Shown: positions 1 through 13,778, counted from the stretch's first letter. The stretch: 64,000 bases of DNA from Nansenia antarctica (GCA_963989245.1 OZ022351.1:25018343-25082342), one strand, 5' to 3'. Notes: generated by a model not told the origin, from the sequence alone. A program made the numbers and translations.

Positions 1-411
1 TTGTTCTACGTAGGTTAGGATAGAAAACATATTGTTTTTGAAATGCCTGCAAGAGTTAATAGTTTCAAATTGGCAGTCACTGTCATCAATTTGGAAAGCC
101 AAGCTTTCACCCAACTCCTATATTCTCTCATTGATGCCAATTAGATGACAGTCAATACAATTCCATTTTCTCACCACACTACTTAGCTGAGAAAATCAAA
201 ACACAGCCACAATATAAAGCAATAAAATACCGTACAACCAGAAAATTAGGACTAGGAGGCTGAGGAAGGTAGCGTTAGGTTGATTTGTATTGACTGGATA
301 GATGCCTGTCATTATTCAGTCACTGCAATGGGTTTCTTTCGTTACTTCTCATCTTTTTTTTATTGGATCTGTGGGGTTTTTGCATGGATGAATGATCTTG
401 TATGGTTTCAT
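1..411. other. unannotated AT-rich DNA
   Basis: No coding region, RNA gene or repeat recognised. Short ORFs only; composition is ordinary AT-rich teleost non-coding DNA. Confidence 0.5.
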
Positions 412-497
412 CCTTTAAAACCCCAATGATATTCCGGGTCAATTTGACCCGAACAGTACCAAAGGGACCAAAAAGTCACACAAGGGCTAAAGCTGAA
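412..497. mobile_element. piggyBac-like palindromic relic (small)
   Basis: The sequence holds a perfect 17-bp palindrome, CGGGTCAATTTGACCCG, at 435-451. On the right it ends with CACACAAGGGCTAA, the reverse of a TTAGCCCTTGTGTG-like end. GGGTCAAATTGACCC next to CCCTTGTGTG is a pattern I associate with piggyBac-type terminal inverted repeats in vertebrates. Only the ends are present and there is no transposase. TTAA-like flanks are imperfect, so this could also be a chance palindrome. Confidence 0.3.
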
Positions 498-625
498 CAT
501 GCCGGAACCGTCTTTCGTGAAACGGAGAGTTGTACAGGCATTTTAGAATGCCTTTAGATTCAAATCTAGTAGTATCATCTAATAGTAATCAAATAGTATC
601 TTCAGAAAAAAACTTAAACGACATG

Positions 626-683
626 TTTTGGGGACCCCAGATACCTATATTAACTTTTGGGGACCCCAGATACCTATATTAAC
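626..683. repeat. 29-bp tandem duplication
   Basis: Two exact, directly adjacent copies of a 29-bp unit (626-654 and 655-683) that begin TTTTGGGGACCCCAGATACC. Each unit contains the palindrome GGGGACCCC. A recent local slippage duplication is the simplest reading. Confidence 0.9.
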
Positions 684-1000
684 TTGTTGAAAAAGAGTCA
701 TATTATGACACCTTTAATATCTGCTGGAAGATATGAAAAGCAAGGCGCCATCAAACACAAGACAAAGAGCAAGTCATGGAAACCTTTCACAGGCTTGAGG
801 AATTATTTGAAATTAGAGATCAGAAGGTAAGGGGAGGAACATCTTTACTTCAGTTATTTCTACCACAATAGTACGGTTACGTGTCTGGGGTTTTAAACAG
901 AGCTCAAATTCATTTTAGGATGGAGGGAATGCACCCGCTTCTCCTAAAATGTAATCTGTTCCTTTTCTTCCAAAATAAAATAGTTTCTCTTTCCACAGTT

Positions 1001-1031
<31 letters not shown>

Positions 1032-1588
1032 AAAAAAAGATTAGGACGAATATGATTTTTTACTTCTGAGACAATTCGTATAAAACATTACACCCTTTAT
1101 TCTATTTCCTATAGTTCCTAGGAAATAACGTCTGATAAAAAACCGCAAATAACTCCTCCCATATAAAAAATGCTATTCTCACCTCCTAATCTCATTTCTC
1201 AAACCGCCTTCTGATATCTCCAGCAGTACAGAAGCTACAGATACCGCACACCGCCTGTATGGAAATGGGGGGCATGTCTTTTTTCCCCATTGTGTTTACC
1301 CGGCGCTGCTGCTGTGGCGGCCGATCATGTGGAACCTTGACTCTGTCCTGGTGGTGTTTTGTGTGCTGTCGCCTCGGATGTGCACAGAACACTGAAGAGT
1401 CACAGATCACTTCCCCTCAGGGAGAAAGAGAAGGAGAGGGAGATGGGAGAGAGGGAGGGAGGGAGGGAGGAGGGGGGGAGGGGGTTGCTTTTGCTTCAGA
1501 GGTGGTGGTTACTCCACTTCTCATGTACTGTGTACAGTTCAGTCTCCCGGTCAACGACATTACCTGGGGACCGCAGCTCCTGTGTGCG
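684..1588. other. non-coding stretch with (TA)n and purine-rich runs
   Basis: An AT dinucleotide run lies at about 1005-1032, and a GAGGGAGGGAGG purine run at about 1435-1485. The ORFs here run into the neighbouring GT array and look like artefacts. Nothing else seen. Confidence 0.5.
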
Positions 1589-1615
1589 TGTGTGTGGCGT
1601 GTGTGCGTGTGTGTG

Positions 1616-1659
<44 letters not shown>

Positions 1660-1671
1660 ACGTGCGTGCGT

Positions 1672-1709
<38 letters not shown>

Positions 1710-1730
1710 GCGTTTGCGTGCGTGTGTCCG
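1589..1730. repeat. (GT)n microsatellite, interrupted
   Basis: About 140 bp of TG dinucleotides with GC, TC and CG interruptions. It directly precedes one copy of a dispersed repeat at 1731-1868. The long cysteine/valine or histidine/threonine ORFs over it are translation artefacts. Confidence 0.95.
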
Positions 1731-1868
1731 CAGGCCACATTCTCCCATCAGTGATGCTAACGTGTCATTTCCTGTTAAAGTAGCTGTGCCACTCACAGTC
1801 ACGGCCGTGGCAGTTGGAGTGACTTTTTGGGTCGTTCGTCTTTAATTTTCATTTGGGTCTCTGTCACT
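1731..1868 (+). repeat. GT-associated dispersed repeat, copy 1
   Basis: Begins CAGGCCACATTCTCCCATCA. It matches 7674-7804 over nearly its full length, with only a few substitutions and one small indel near CTTTTTGGGTCGTTCG. Both copies start immediately after a long GT array, so the microsatellite appears to be part of, or linked to, the repeated unit. No coding potential or TIRs seen; family unknown. Confidence 0.75.
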
Positions 1869-2017
1869 CTACTGTGACTTGACATGTGTCATTGTGGCTT
1901 ATGATCAGATGCCTGAGGGTTGTCGTACAAGTCAGGCTGGGGTGAGAGCCAAGAGTAGCTGTGACCAAAGAATCCTGCCTTTTAATGTACTATACTACTG
2001 TGCTATTGGTGAACACA

Positions 2018-2018
<1 letters not shown>

Positions 2019-2058
<40 letters not shown>
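2019..2058. repeat. (TG)n microsatellite
   Basis: Uninterrupted TG dinucleotide run of roughly 38 bp. Confidence 0.95.
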
Positions 2059-3075
2059 TCAGCGCCCTCAACACTCAGGCAAGTAAGAATCTGCAATGAA
2101 TATAATTGAAATACGTCTGAGCCAGCAGGATAAGAGCAGTAATTTTGCAACCCGAATCCCCCGACCATCAATATGCACGTCACACACTTGTCCATTGAAC
2201 AAAAATGACCGGAGGAGATGGATTTCCATATCAACACGAGATATGACTAATCACTCTTATACACTAGCCTCCCGAAATTCCAGGGCATGCAGGCCTATCA
2301 CTTAACGATCAGGCGGAGAGAGAGCGAGACCCCCACCCCCCACCCCCACCCCGCCACCAGCCGTTACGCTGGAACCCAATATTTGCATAACTGTGTCAGA
2401 TAAGGGAGCCATTATAGCACGGCCCATTCTTAACCAGGAGGCACACGGAGAGAGAGCAAGGCATTATGGGACTGATTGGGGAAAGGCTTGTGGGTGATTT
2501 CATTAAAGATGCAGAAGAGATGGAAAGAACGGAGAGAGGAGAGGAAGGCAGACTGTGTCAAACTGTGTTTGCAAGAGTCATGTACAGGTAGAGGGTCGAT
2601 AACAACAGACGCGTGACACGATTGTGTCTTCTACTTCGGAGACGAGAAAGGCAATTGAACATCATGTCACGCATAGGTTTAAACATGTACAGCATAAACC
2701 TTGAAGTTATCGTTCGAGATCTTCAACGCCTCCATCCTGTTACTCCTGATGACTTGTAAGAGTTGTAAAAGTCGATCTGCACTCACACTACCTTCAAGTC
2801 CTTTTATTTTTCCGGTTCTCCCAAAAGTTTTCAGTCTCAGTCACACGAGGCATCAATCTGGTTGTTGCTTATGCTTTCGGTATGCAGACACATGAGCCTG
2901 TGTCTAGACAAAGGCAGACAGCTGTCTTTAAACACATCCGTGGCACTCAAAACACATCCTATTCCTTCTTTCATCTTCGATATTCACTCTCCAAAACCAT
3001 AACTAATGGGCGTGTGTGCCTGTGTTTATCAATCAATGGAGGGAGGCGGAGGATCAATGAATACGTTCGGGACGC
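2059..3075. other. unannotated non-coding stretch
   Basis: A C-rich (CCCCCACC)n-like patch lies near 2330-2355. No convincing exon, RNA gene or transposon remnant seen. Confidence 0.45.
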
Positions 3076-3112
3076 ACACACAGCCACACACAGACACACG
3101 CACACACACACG

Positions 3113-3144
<32 letters not shown>

Positions 3145-3201
3145 CACATACACACGCACGCACACATACACACACACACACACTCTCTCACACACACATG
3201 T
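3076..3201. repeat. (CA)n microsatellite, interrupted
   Basis: CA dinucleotide array with GC and TA interruptions, about 125 bp. Confidence 0.95.
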
Positions 3202-6200
3202 GCACCACTTGCTCACCCATCACTTTCACTAATAACGAATACATTGTGTTGGAAATGTATTTCCCTCTCTCATCCTGCAGTCCCCCCCCTCCCCCCCTCC
3301 TTTATTCTGGTTTAATTTGACGATACCAATGTTCTAAAAGAACAAAAGGGCCCCATGCTACAGTACCACACAATCACTCCTTCCAAACGGGACTTTGTTG
3401 TTCGATTGTTTGAAACCCAAAACGCAAAAGGACGGAACAATAATGAAAGAGACACAACTCTCTGTTTTTGTTGACGAGGAAGAGGCGGAGATGAAAGGTC
3501 CACGGGAAACATCTGGAGCCTCCGACGGGCTCTTTGAAGTGGGACAGGAGATGAAATGGACACGTCTGCCTCCCAGGCACGCGAACAACACTATTTAAAA
3601 CATCTCAGGGAGAGAAAAAAACTGAAAAGGAAACCCATTTTTTTGGTTATAATAATTGGCAGGGTTCTTAGTGGCCCTCTCGCTGCGTTCAATGCTTCCT
3701 CCCCAAACTATCAAACTGAATTTGTGAGGGGATGCAGGGCCTCCGCAATGATCAAGGCCTATATTTGGAGAGGGAGAGGGGGGGGGAGTCCGTGGGGTGC
3801 AGGCGGGTAATCGGGTAATTATGAAAGCAAATTAAAACGGACAGATACAGTCCACTAGCCTGGGGCTGTGTTTAGATGCCCCCCTCTCTCTCTGTTTCTG
3901 CCTCTGTTTTCTCCCTCCTACATTTGGTTCTATCTCCGTGTCTTTATTCACCTTTTGTCGCGACAGTTTGTCACTACAGATTGAAGTCTTTACAGCTCAA
4001 CTTTTCAGCGTGTGAGATTTTGTTCTCGGTTTGTATTCGTACCCAGTACTTAAGTTGTAAATGAAAATCAGGGGGGATGGTGGATTTTATCATGATGGGG
4101 ACAATTTTAGCATCCCCACAGAGTCAGTGACTTCAGTGTCAGTGACTTGGTAAAAAATGTCATTGCATATGTGCATGCCCCCTCCCTCGCCCACAGTATT
4201 TTACTCAATATGCGCAAAACTAAATGTTGAAATAGCAGTAACGTGAATACCACGTTCATTGATAAAATTACATAAGGGATGGAAAGGGGGGATGGCAGTT
4301 TTAGAAGGGGGATGATTTTGACCGTTTTTAATTTCAGGGGGGAAGCCATCCCCCCTCAACTCGAGTGCTGTTTGTACCATGTGTGGCCTAGATTCCGTGT
4401 GTGCAAACATGTCAGTGTGTTTCATGTTTTTTATCATGCGTGTTCTTCATGGAATCATGGAATGTTCTGCAGCATTCCACCTGACTCTGCAAAAAGTCAA
4501 TCTAAGTAAGATGAAAATCTTGGCATGTTCTTTTGGCAGATCATTTGGCTTATTTTAACAAATATTTCCTCCATTTTACTGCTTTTTTCTGGATTTTGAG
4601 AGCTGACTTTTTGCAATGTACTATCGGTTTACTTCATTTTGTTCAATAGACGTGTGTGACGTGCGTGCTGATGCTTGGGGAGTTGGGTTGTAAAAACTGC
4701 CCTTATCCTGCTGGCTCGGAAATATATTGTATTATATTCATCGCAGGTTCCTACTGCTTGAGTGTTGAGTGAGCGCTGACACACACGTCAACCCTGTCGT
4801 GTCAGAGCCAATCACGCGTAGCCTGAGGATATACGGTACGTATGGATCTGCTGTATAGGCCTCCTGTTCTCCTCAAGCCCTGTGTTTAATGGGGGAGGGT
4901 CGCTGTTCACGGACGCCCTCAGGCAGACTGTATCAGTGTCAGTCATGTGATTCACCAACGGGGATTACATACCCACATCCCTTCAATAGACAATAGACCC
5001 GCCATTGGATGCGGCTACCAACCGTGTCTCTCCTGTAGGTATGTATTCCACCGTCATACGGTAGCTTCCTCTCTCTATTTCCTCTCCCTCGTGTCTCCAT
5101 CTCTCCATCCCCCCCCCCCCACCCCCCCTCATCATTCTGAACCGCGACGCGTACAGTAGGCGCCCCTATGAAAGTGTTATTCTATTTACCGTAACTCAAA
5201 TGTTGACATTTCAGGTTGACCTTTAGAATAAAGTCCCCGCGCGGGCGAGGCTGGGGACCATGTTAATGAGGGAATTTGGCGCACTGTGTCGATTTAAAAG
5301 TCCATTAACTTTGCCTGGCTTCTCTGCATACCAACACCGGTTCATTGTTCTCTCCAGACTGCAGGAGCTAATTGCCATTCTGGGTGGAGGATCCATGGCT
5401 ATAAAAAGTCCCATTTAGGAATGCACAGAGGTTTCCTAGGCGCACCTCCCCTGTATACGAGCCTCTTTTCCAAATAAATAAGATAAAGGAAAGAAACGGG
5501 TGTGCAGGGGGGCAAGCGATTGTGCAAGCAGAGCTGAATATTCAGTGACAGATGTTATCTGGAGAGAAAGTCTCCATACCTCACAGCAATTATATCTGTT
5601 TGTCTCCGGAAATCACACAGAATCGTCGGCGAGGGGGGGGGGGAACAGGCCGATCCAACGCACCACGGATGTAACAGAGGTGATAAAGTAGCTTCGCTTT
5701 TCTGCTTTATTGTAGAGAACGTGTTCGCCGTTTACCTGTAACTCACCTCACGAGTCTAATTTCGGCCGTTTCGACTATGTGTCGTCTAAGAAGTTCAGGC
5801 ACGGTAGGTGTCCTTCCCCCCCCCTGAAATGACAGGACACCGAATGAGGTGCTTGACCCTAGCGCTTTTCCCAGGTTTCCAAAAGGCAATCTGTCTATGT
5901 TTAGTGCCAGGCGCCTGCCTCTCCCCCTCCACCCCCCCCCCCCCCCCCTCTCTGTCTCTTATCCTCCCTCATCAGCCGCACCCGTCACCCCTAGTGGTGC
6001 CATCATCTGTCGCCAACGGCCGGGGCACTCGCCCTTGATGGAGTGTGGGACGGTTGGCGGTGTAGAATTTATCCCCTCCCCCGCCCCCCTCCACTTAAAC
6101 CCACATTATTAACCAACGGAGTCACTAAAGACACGGTGTGTGTGACCGTCTTTGTTGACAAGCGCGAAGAACGCTGACGTCTCTATCTGCAGGGCGGGCT

Positions 6201-6318
6201 ATGTTTAGTCAGAGGAAGGTCAACTTCAACGAGGAGCCTATAAGAGACGAGCACGACTGAGTCTCTCTGTGGGTTTACGAGTCACACGAAGCGATGTCTC
6301 TCTCTCTCTATCGCCTAG
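3202..6318. other. non-coding stretch with weak foldbacks
   Basis: No gene recognised. Poly-C/poly-G runs occur near 3280, 3778, 5108, 5634 and 5933. GGGGGGATGG occurs near 4073 and its complement near 4348, so 4068-4358 could be a decayed foldback transposon. A 12-bp inverted repeat, TGCAAAAAGTCA / TGACTTTTTGCA, brackets about 4488-4615. Neither has a clear target-site duplication. Confidence 0.35.
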
Positions 6319-6655
6319 GTGACACATTCTCATGCTTTGGTCCTCATGTCGGCAACCGATCAAAATGTTCTGACTTTTCTTTTGAAACTCGGAACTGCTG
6401 TGTTTCAGACTCGCTAGTCAAGCCAAAGTACTGCAACGAAATGGATTGGGTGAGTAATCCCCACTGCTACCTAGTTAACTAGAACACTACTTTACATTGT
6501 TAGCAGGCTCACAAAACAAGCTGTGTTAGCTGACTAGCGATGTGTCATTGATTTTCAACAACGCGGGAAATGTATTCACATTTTTCAAAACGAAAAGTCC
6601 GATCATTACATCATCAGATCCCGACATGAGGACCAAAGCATGAGATGTGTGTCAC
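6319..6655 (-). mobile_element. GTGAC foldback MITE, copy 1
   Basis: Long terminal inverted repeats: the left end reads GTGACACATTCTCATGC and the right end is its near-exact complement ending GTGTCAC. The TIRs then continue inward through GTCCTCATGTCGG. The interior matches copies at 9984, 16875, 42826 and 56451, in the opposite orientation to those. No transposase ORF, so non-autonomous; the superfamily is not determined because the target-site duplication is unclear. Confidence 0.75.
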
Positions 6656-6661
6656 ATAACA

Positions 6662-6799
6662 CTTTCCCTTCTTGTTTTTTTTTCTTGTTTTTTTCTTTCC
6701 TAGCACCAGGGGAGCCCCCCCTCCCAAATTTCGTTGTTTGGTACCTGTACTATATCAATGACAATAAAGACCATTCATTCATTCATTCATTCATTCACA
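6662..6799 (+). mobile_element. LINE 3' tail, 5'-truncated
   Basis: The sequence ACCAGGGGAGCC, then GTTTGGTACCTGTACTATA, then AATGACAATAAAGACC and an (ATTC)n tail is the same 3' end seen at 22070, 24239, 24868 and 37829. The copy at 37829 extends into reverse-transcriptase C-terminal coding sequence, which identifies the family as a non-LTR retrotransposon. Only the tail survives here. Confidence 0.75.
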
Positions 6800-7098
6800 T
6801 ACGTAGTAGCAGCTGTACACAGTACAGAAGTATATGGATACTGTAGGTTTGGAATGTGAGAAGAGGCGTATGTTAATAAACATCAGTTCAGCATATGAAG
6901 GAAGTTGACTGTTATTGAGAGTTGTGGTGTGCAACACTCAGTAGACTATCGTTTGAGCATGACGAGGTGTGGGAGTGCTGTTATTAGAAACAGTAGGGAA
7001 GGTGGTAGCTGTCCATGGTGCTGTAATCGGTGTGAAATCCACTAGTGTGTGAAGTTGTGAATGCCGGTGAACATGTGAGTGTGTTGAAGTTTGTTTCA

Positions 7099-7099
7099 G

Positions 7100-7128
<29 letters not shown>
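7099..7128. repeat. (TG)n microsatellite
   Basis: Pure TG dinucleotide run of about 26 bp within unannotated DNA. Confidence 0.9.
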
Positions 7129-7131
<3 letters not shown>

Positions 7132-7609
7132 TAATATTGTATGTGTACAATGGTTGCTGTACAGTCACAAGCGTAAATGAATGACTCCCAATGAACTGAT
7201 TGCACTGTTAGTGTTTATGTCCTTAATGCACTTTGTATTAATGTGGACATAAATAAAGCATTTAAAAGGTGTGTGTGTTACGACTCCCAGCTGTTATGGC
7301 ACTATGTCTAGGGGTTGTAGGGGGAGCCCACAGAAACCCCAGCTTACTGTGGGGGGAAAACGAATAATGAACCACCAAAGTGCAATGATTTATTACAATA
7401 ATGGTGGTGATATTACAAATACACAAGCCATAGGACAACAGGGAGACTATGAGCGGTGCCAACCCAGAGAAATGGGATGGGAATGATGATTGACGGGAAT
7501 GATTGGACAATTGAAGGCACCTGGATGTAGAATGATAGCAAGGAGAGCAGAAGGGAGGGCAACACAACAAGGACACACATGTGGACGTAACATTGTGTGA
7601 GCGTGCGTC

Positions 7610-7673
7610 TGTGTGAGCGTGCGTGTGTGTGTGTGTGTGCGTGTGTGTGTGTGTTGGTTTGTGTGTGTGTCTG
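7610..7673. repeat. (GT)n microsatellite
   Basis: GT array with GC and TT interruptions that leads directly into the second copy of the GT-associated dispersed repeat. Confidence 0.9.
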
Positions 7674-7804
7674 CAGGCCACATTCTCCCGTCAGTGATGC
7701 TAACGTGTCATTTCCTGTTAAAGTAGCTGTGCCACTCACAGTCACGGCTGTGGCAGTTGGAGTGACTTTTTTCATCTTTAATTTTCATTTGGGTTTCTGT
7801 CACT
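7674..7804 (+). repeat. GT-associated dispersed repeat, copy 2
   Basis: Starts CAGGCCACATTCTCCCGTCA and follows copy 1 (1731-1868) closely to ATTTGGGTTTCTGTCACT. A further GT array follows at 7805-7860. Shared upstream GT arrays and shared breakpoints indicate a mobile or duplicated unit, not chance. Confidence 0.75.
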
Positions 7805-7860
7805 GTGTGTCTGTGTGTGTGTCTGTGTGTGTCTGTGTGTGTGTGTGTGTGTGTGTCTTT
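7805..7860. repeat. (GT)n/(GTCT)n microsatellite
   Basis: TG dinucleotides broken by TCTG units, directly 3' of dispersed-repeat copy 2. Confidence 0.9.
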
Positions 7861-9983
7861 GTCTGTGCTAACTACTACACATCCTCCTACCTCTGCATCT
7901 GCCCCTAGGGTTCAACCTTTGTTCTGCATTTACTGAGGGAAAGATGCATCTCTCTTTATTTCTCAGACAAAATACAGTACAGTACATAAAACACAAACAG
8001 TCGGATGCCACGTAAAGGCAACTGAACTCTATTATACATCAAGAGGAGCTGTGAAAACAGCATTGCATAGTTTGGATTGCTTTGGGGTGGGGGGGGGGGG
8101 GGTTCAAAGATAGTCTTGCGGAAATACAGCACATATTTGAGGAACTGCTTATACCGGTCCTATTTGACTACTATTGTGTATGCAAAAGTCAGAGTTTTCT
8201 CACACCAGATGTTTGTGAATCCATGCAGATTTCTCAACGGGGCACTGCTATTGCAGCGAAATAACCAAACTCACTGAGCCATTCCCAATCGCATTGGCAA
8301 TTCCCCATTTTTTTTTGTCATGGAGATGGATAGTAATCAAGAGAGATAATAGGCCAGTAGGGGGGCATTGTTCAGGCCTTGCTGCGGAGAGGATGTGGCG
8401 AATGAGAAACAGGAAACAAAAATGGAAAATGTAGACGATATGAATAGCAGCATTGTGTGAGCAGTAGGTTTTGGAGATTCAAGGTGCTGTGTGAATGTGT
8501 TAGAGTCGGGATCTAAACGTGGAAATGTTGTGGAAATATAAGTAGCGTGGCTGGAGATTTGGGTCAACCCGTTCTCCACTCGTATTTCGTCTTCCTCTCC
8601 TCTCTCTTTTGATTGTTTTATTCAGAGTTGTTTATCTTTGTGAGGAACATCATGTGCCCGCTACGTAACGAGATGATCAAGTTATTGCCTGGTCATTATT
8701 GAGAGGGGAGTTTTATTTCCCCTTTTTATGTATGTCTTTGCTATGGAAGCGTATGTTTATTTTAGTAAAGGCTTTACTCTGGCAGAAAGCAGTGAATGGT
8801 CTCTGATGAAGTGGCAGCAGAAATTGCAGGATGATCATCGCTGATTGCTTCCCTTTTCAGGAAGTGTCCTAGCCTACACTATGATTTTGCACCCTGAAAC
8901 ATGCACACATTACAAAATGTTCCCTTACTGGAGAATATACGGCTTCAGATATGCTAAATTATAGTTCCACCAGATTATGCACTTTCATCTGCTAACAGGG
9001 TTAGGGAGAGGGGTTAGGGTGATCACATTCGGACATTCGGTGAACACAAAACCGACTGAGAGGATGAGCGAGAGAGAGGGTGGGGGGGAAGAGAGAGAGA
9101 GAGACAGACAGACAGAGAGGAAGAGACAGAGAGAGAGACAGAGAAGGGGTATGTAGAAAGAAAATGAGGAGCACACAGTGAGAGAGAGCAAATTAAAGAA
9201 AGACAAATGGAGAGAGACTGAACCGGCGAGGGATACAGTGAGAAGGCCTAAAGTGGCTGGAAACGCGAGGAGGAGGCCCCCACTGTCACTGTGAGGCAAT
9301 TTAAACCCCTCTCATCCATTAATCCCATTGTTTGGGTAACCAAGTCACACTCTCTCTCCTGACGGATGGGAGACGACAGCGAGGCAGCAAACAGGGCCCG
9401 ATAACAAGACCTTCATATCGAATCCCCGAGCTGTTGAGATGCCGAGAGGTATCAAGATGTGTGGCTCCTTCGTTAAAGTTTGTCATTGTCTCGGATTCAC
9501 GGCTCTATGCCGACGTCGGATGGCGACGGAGGGAAGAGAGAGAGGAGGGAGGGAGGGAGGGAGGAGAGAAACAAGGAAGGGAGGGACAATAAGACAAAAC
9601 AAAGAACTCTGAGTGTTGCTGAGACAGCGTTTCAGGGCTCAAGAGATGATCCAGGAGCCTGACCAAATAAAATGACGTTTTTTTTTACAAAGTGTAGTCT
9701 GTCTGAGGTAAGAAAAACAGTGCTGTTGTCCTAGTCCCTCAGAGTGGGTTGTGGGTGGCATGACGGGTAGGGGGTAAATATCATATTCAGACATCAAATA
9801 CAATCTGAAACTTGAATCAATTATTCATCAATTCTGTGGGGAAATACAGTAGAGAGTAAGACAGAGAGAGGGAAAAGTGACTGTTAAAGTGAACGGAAGA
9901 AGAGCTGAGATTGTCTTGGCAATAACACAGGCATCTTCATCAATCCAATGGATGTCATCTCCTCCTCATGGTGAGCACTATTG
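7861..9983. other. non-coding stretch with purine-rich tract
   Basis: A G run lies at about 8087-8102. GA-rich sequence (GAGAGACAGA-type) occupies about 9060-9200, and a GGGA-type run lies near 9540-9570. No exon, RNA gene or transposon end recognised. Confidence 0.45.
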
Positions 9984-10329
9984 TGACTCGGTCTGGTCAA
10001 TCGGTCCGCAAGTCGGCATCCGACTTAATGTTCAGACTTTTCTTCCGAAAAATGTAAACACATTTCAGCGTTGTTGAAAATCAACGGCACACTCGCTAGT
10101 CAACTAACACAGCTTGTTTTCGGAGCCTGCTAACAATATAAAGTAGTGTTATAGTTAACGAGGTAGCAGTGGGGATTACTCACCGAATCCATTACATTGC
10201 AGTATTCTGGCTTGACTAGCGAGTCAAGTGATTCTCAACTACGTTGAGACGTATTTCCGTGTCTCCAAATAAAAGTCTGAACGTTCTGATTGGTTGCTGA
10301 TTTACGGCCCAAATGACCAGACCGGGTCA
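9984..10329 (+). mobile_element. GTGAC foldback MITE, copy 2
   Basis: The left end TGACTCGGTCTGGTCA pairs with the right end TGACCAGACCGGGTCA. The flanks carry CTATTG at 9978-9983 and again at 10330-10335, consistent with a 6-bp target-site duplication; the exact ends are ambiguous by 1-2 bp because the flank extends the palindrome. The internal arms CTCGCTAGTC and GACTAGCGAG extend the foldback. It has no ORF of its own and is the best-preserved copy of the family in this window. Confidence 0.8.
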
Positions 10330-10335
10330 CTATTG

Positions 10336-11418
10336 ACCTCGCTTTGCCTTACACGTCCCCTATGTCTGCGTGGAACACGGCTTCCACCACTGCACCAGAA
10401 GCATCACATTAGTAAGACATACACATAACCTGACTATAGAGATGCAATATTTAAAACCTGAACAATTAAGCGATGAAGGTTTTGTGTCTAAGTATAGAAC
10501 ACAGTATATCAGCTCATACGGTGGTCATACGTGGAAGTTACTCCTTATTTTAAACGCATTATCATTGTCCTAAACATTATGGACCACTAGCAGTGCTAGG
10601 TGTTTTGATGGTGCAGAAGTATTGAGGAGGAGAAGTGAATCATCCTGAGATGGTTACTATTCTGGTAGTAATGGGAGAACCTTGCTCCTTGAAAAGGCAC
10701 ATTTAGAAGGGATTAACGTGCTTGGACAGACACCGCTTTGATGCCTAATGATCTGCCCGTCTCCATTGATCTTGCTCTATGTGGGCCAGATGAAAGGGGA
10801 GTTTTAGCGAGGGCTCTAGGTGCTTCCCTCTGGGGTCTCCTCTCCCTCCAACGCAGGGGCCATCCATCCATCCGCTCGCCCCCGTCTCCACCGTGGATCT
10901 CCATATCCTTACCCTGGATGTGTGTACTGGATGTTCTTTGCCTTCCTCTTCTCTTGGGCTTCCCTCCATTCTTGGACTCCTCCATCAGAATGCACAGCCT
11001 GTCCATCCGCTGTTTATTTTTATTATATTTGTTATTCAAATATAGAAGATGTACATTGAAAAAACTACATTTATTTAAAAATAATTCTCCCTCCCCTCCC
11101 CTCCACCAACCCCTCCCTCCTGAACATGTCTGACTACATGTATACATTTGTATTTACCACCGTTTATTGTAATAAATAAATACATCAATTCCATCTTGAT
11201 CTCCATAAATACTGTACTTAAAGGCACCATAATGCAGGATTGCGCCCCCGCTTTTCACACCGATGTGAATTGCAATGGCCACTCAGAATAGTGTCTCCTC
11301 CCCTTGCTCAATGCAAGCTACTGAACTTGAACAGTTGATTGGTCTATAATTTTCATGTTTTTTTATCCAGCGAATGTCTTAGTTACAACACCTTGCTCCC
11401 AAGGCAGTACAGTAGGTA
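10336..11418. other. unannotated non-coding stretch
   Basis: Paired ORFs on both strands at about 10713-11147 overlap one another completely and have no recognisable domain. I read them as fortuitous. No repeat family identified. Confidence 0.4.
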
Positions 11419-11419
11419 G

Positions 11420-11502
<83 letters not shown>

Positions 11503-11541
11503 TACACACACACACACACACACACATACACACACACACAC
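11419..11541. repeat. (CA)n microsatellite
   Basis: CA dinucleotide array with ATA interruptions, about 120 bp. Confidence 0.95.
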
Positions 11542-11936
11542 TGATCACTGATTACACACCCACAGCAAGTGGTAGATGCTTAGAAACCTCCATGATGCTA
11601 GATGCTTAGAAAAGTAAATTCAGGCAGGGGGGGACTTGGCAGGGGCACACACTGTCACAGACTGCCAATGCATCATAAGTAATGATTCACTATGGTTAAT
11701 TAGTGATATTTTCAAATATCAGAAAAAAGCGACATATTGCACCTTTAACTTTAATCAAAGACGATAAGAAATATCCTCTCTCTCTCTATGATGACACAGT
11801 GACCAATTGTGTTCTCATTTCCCTCCCTCCCTCCCTCCCTCCTTCTCTCATGCGCTCTCTCTCCCTTCCTCCTCCTTTTTCTATGTTGTTAAATCAAATA
11901 TCCCAGGAATTTCCCCTGTTCAATTAGCCACCAGCA

Positions 11937-13301
<1,365 letters not shown>

Positions 13302-13501
13302 NNNNNNNNNNNNNNNNNNNNNNNNNNNNNNNNNNNNNNNNNNNNNNNNNNNNNNNNNNNNNNNNNNNNNNNNNNNNNNNNNNNNNNNNNNNNNNNNNNN
13401 NNNNNNNNNNNNNNNNNNNNNNNNNNNNNNNNNNNNNNNNNNNNNNNNNNNNNNNNNNNNNNNNNNNNNNNNNNNNNNNNNNNNNNNNNNNNNNNNNNNN
13501 N
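13302..13501. other. assembly gap, 200 N
   Basis: Exactly 200 unknown bases. A second gap in the window has the same length, so this is probably a fixed-size placeholder and true length is unknown. Confidence 0.99.
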
Positions 13502-13650
13502 TTTGTGTACCAACACGACTGTATTAGCCATTTAAGCCTGGGAGGGAGGAGATGTTTTTCCCCCAAGCTTATTCAAAGGCGAGGTGGAGCTGGAATAATC
13601 AAGTCAAAATAATCACACCTCAACAGGGGTATCCTGCCTTCTCTCAGTGA

Positions 13651-13652
13651 CT

Positions 13653-13726
<74 letters not shown>

Positions 13727-13778
13727 TCTCTGTCTCTCTCTCTCTCTCTCCGTCTCTCTCTCTCTCTCTCTCTCTCTC
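13651..13778. repeat. (CT)n microsatellite with TCTG interruptions
   Basis: About 128 bp of CT dinucleotides broken by regular GT and CG changes. Confidence 0.95.

Noticed and set aside
1417..1845. Several overlapping His-Thr or Cys-Val ORFs
   Set aside because: Products of the GT/CA microsatellite in different frames.
4487..4618. Small MITE bracketed by TGCAAAAAGTCA inverted repeats
   Set aside because: Only 12 bp of symmetry, no target duplication and no second copy in the window.
9000..9025. GGGTTAGGG-like bases suggesting an interstitial telomere
   Set aside because: Only two degenerate units (GGGTTAGGGAGAGGGGTTAGGG); far too short.
10713..11147. Complementary ORFs of 131 and 144 codons
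   Set aside because: Both strands open at once with no motif; typical of fortuitous ORFs.
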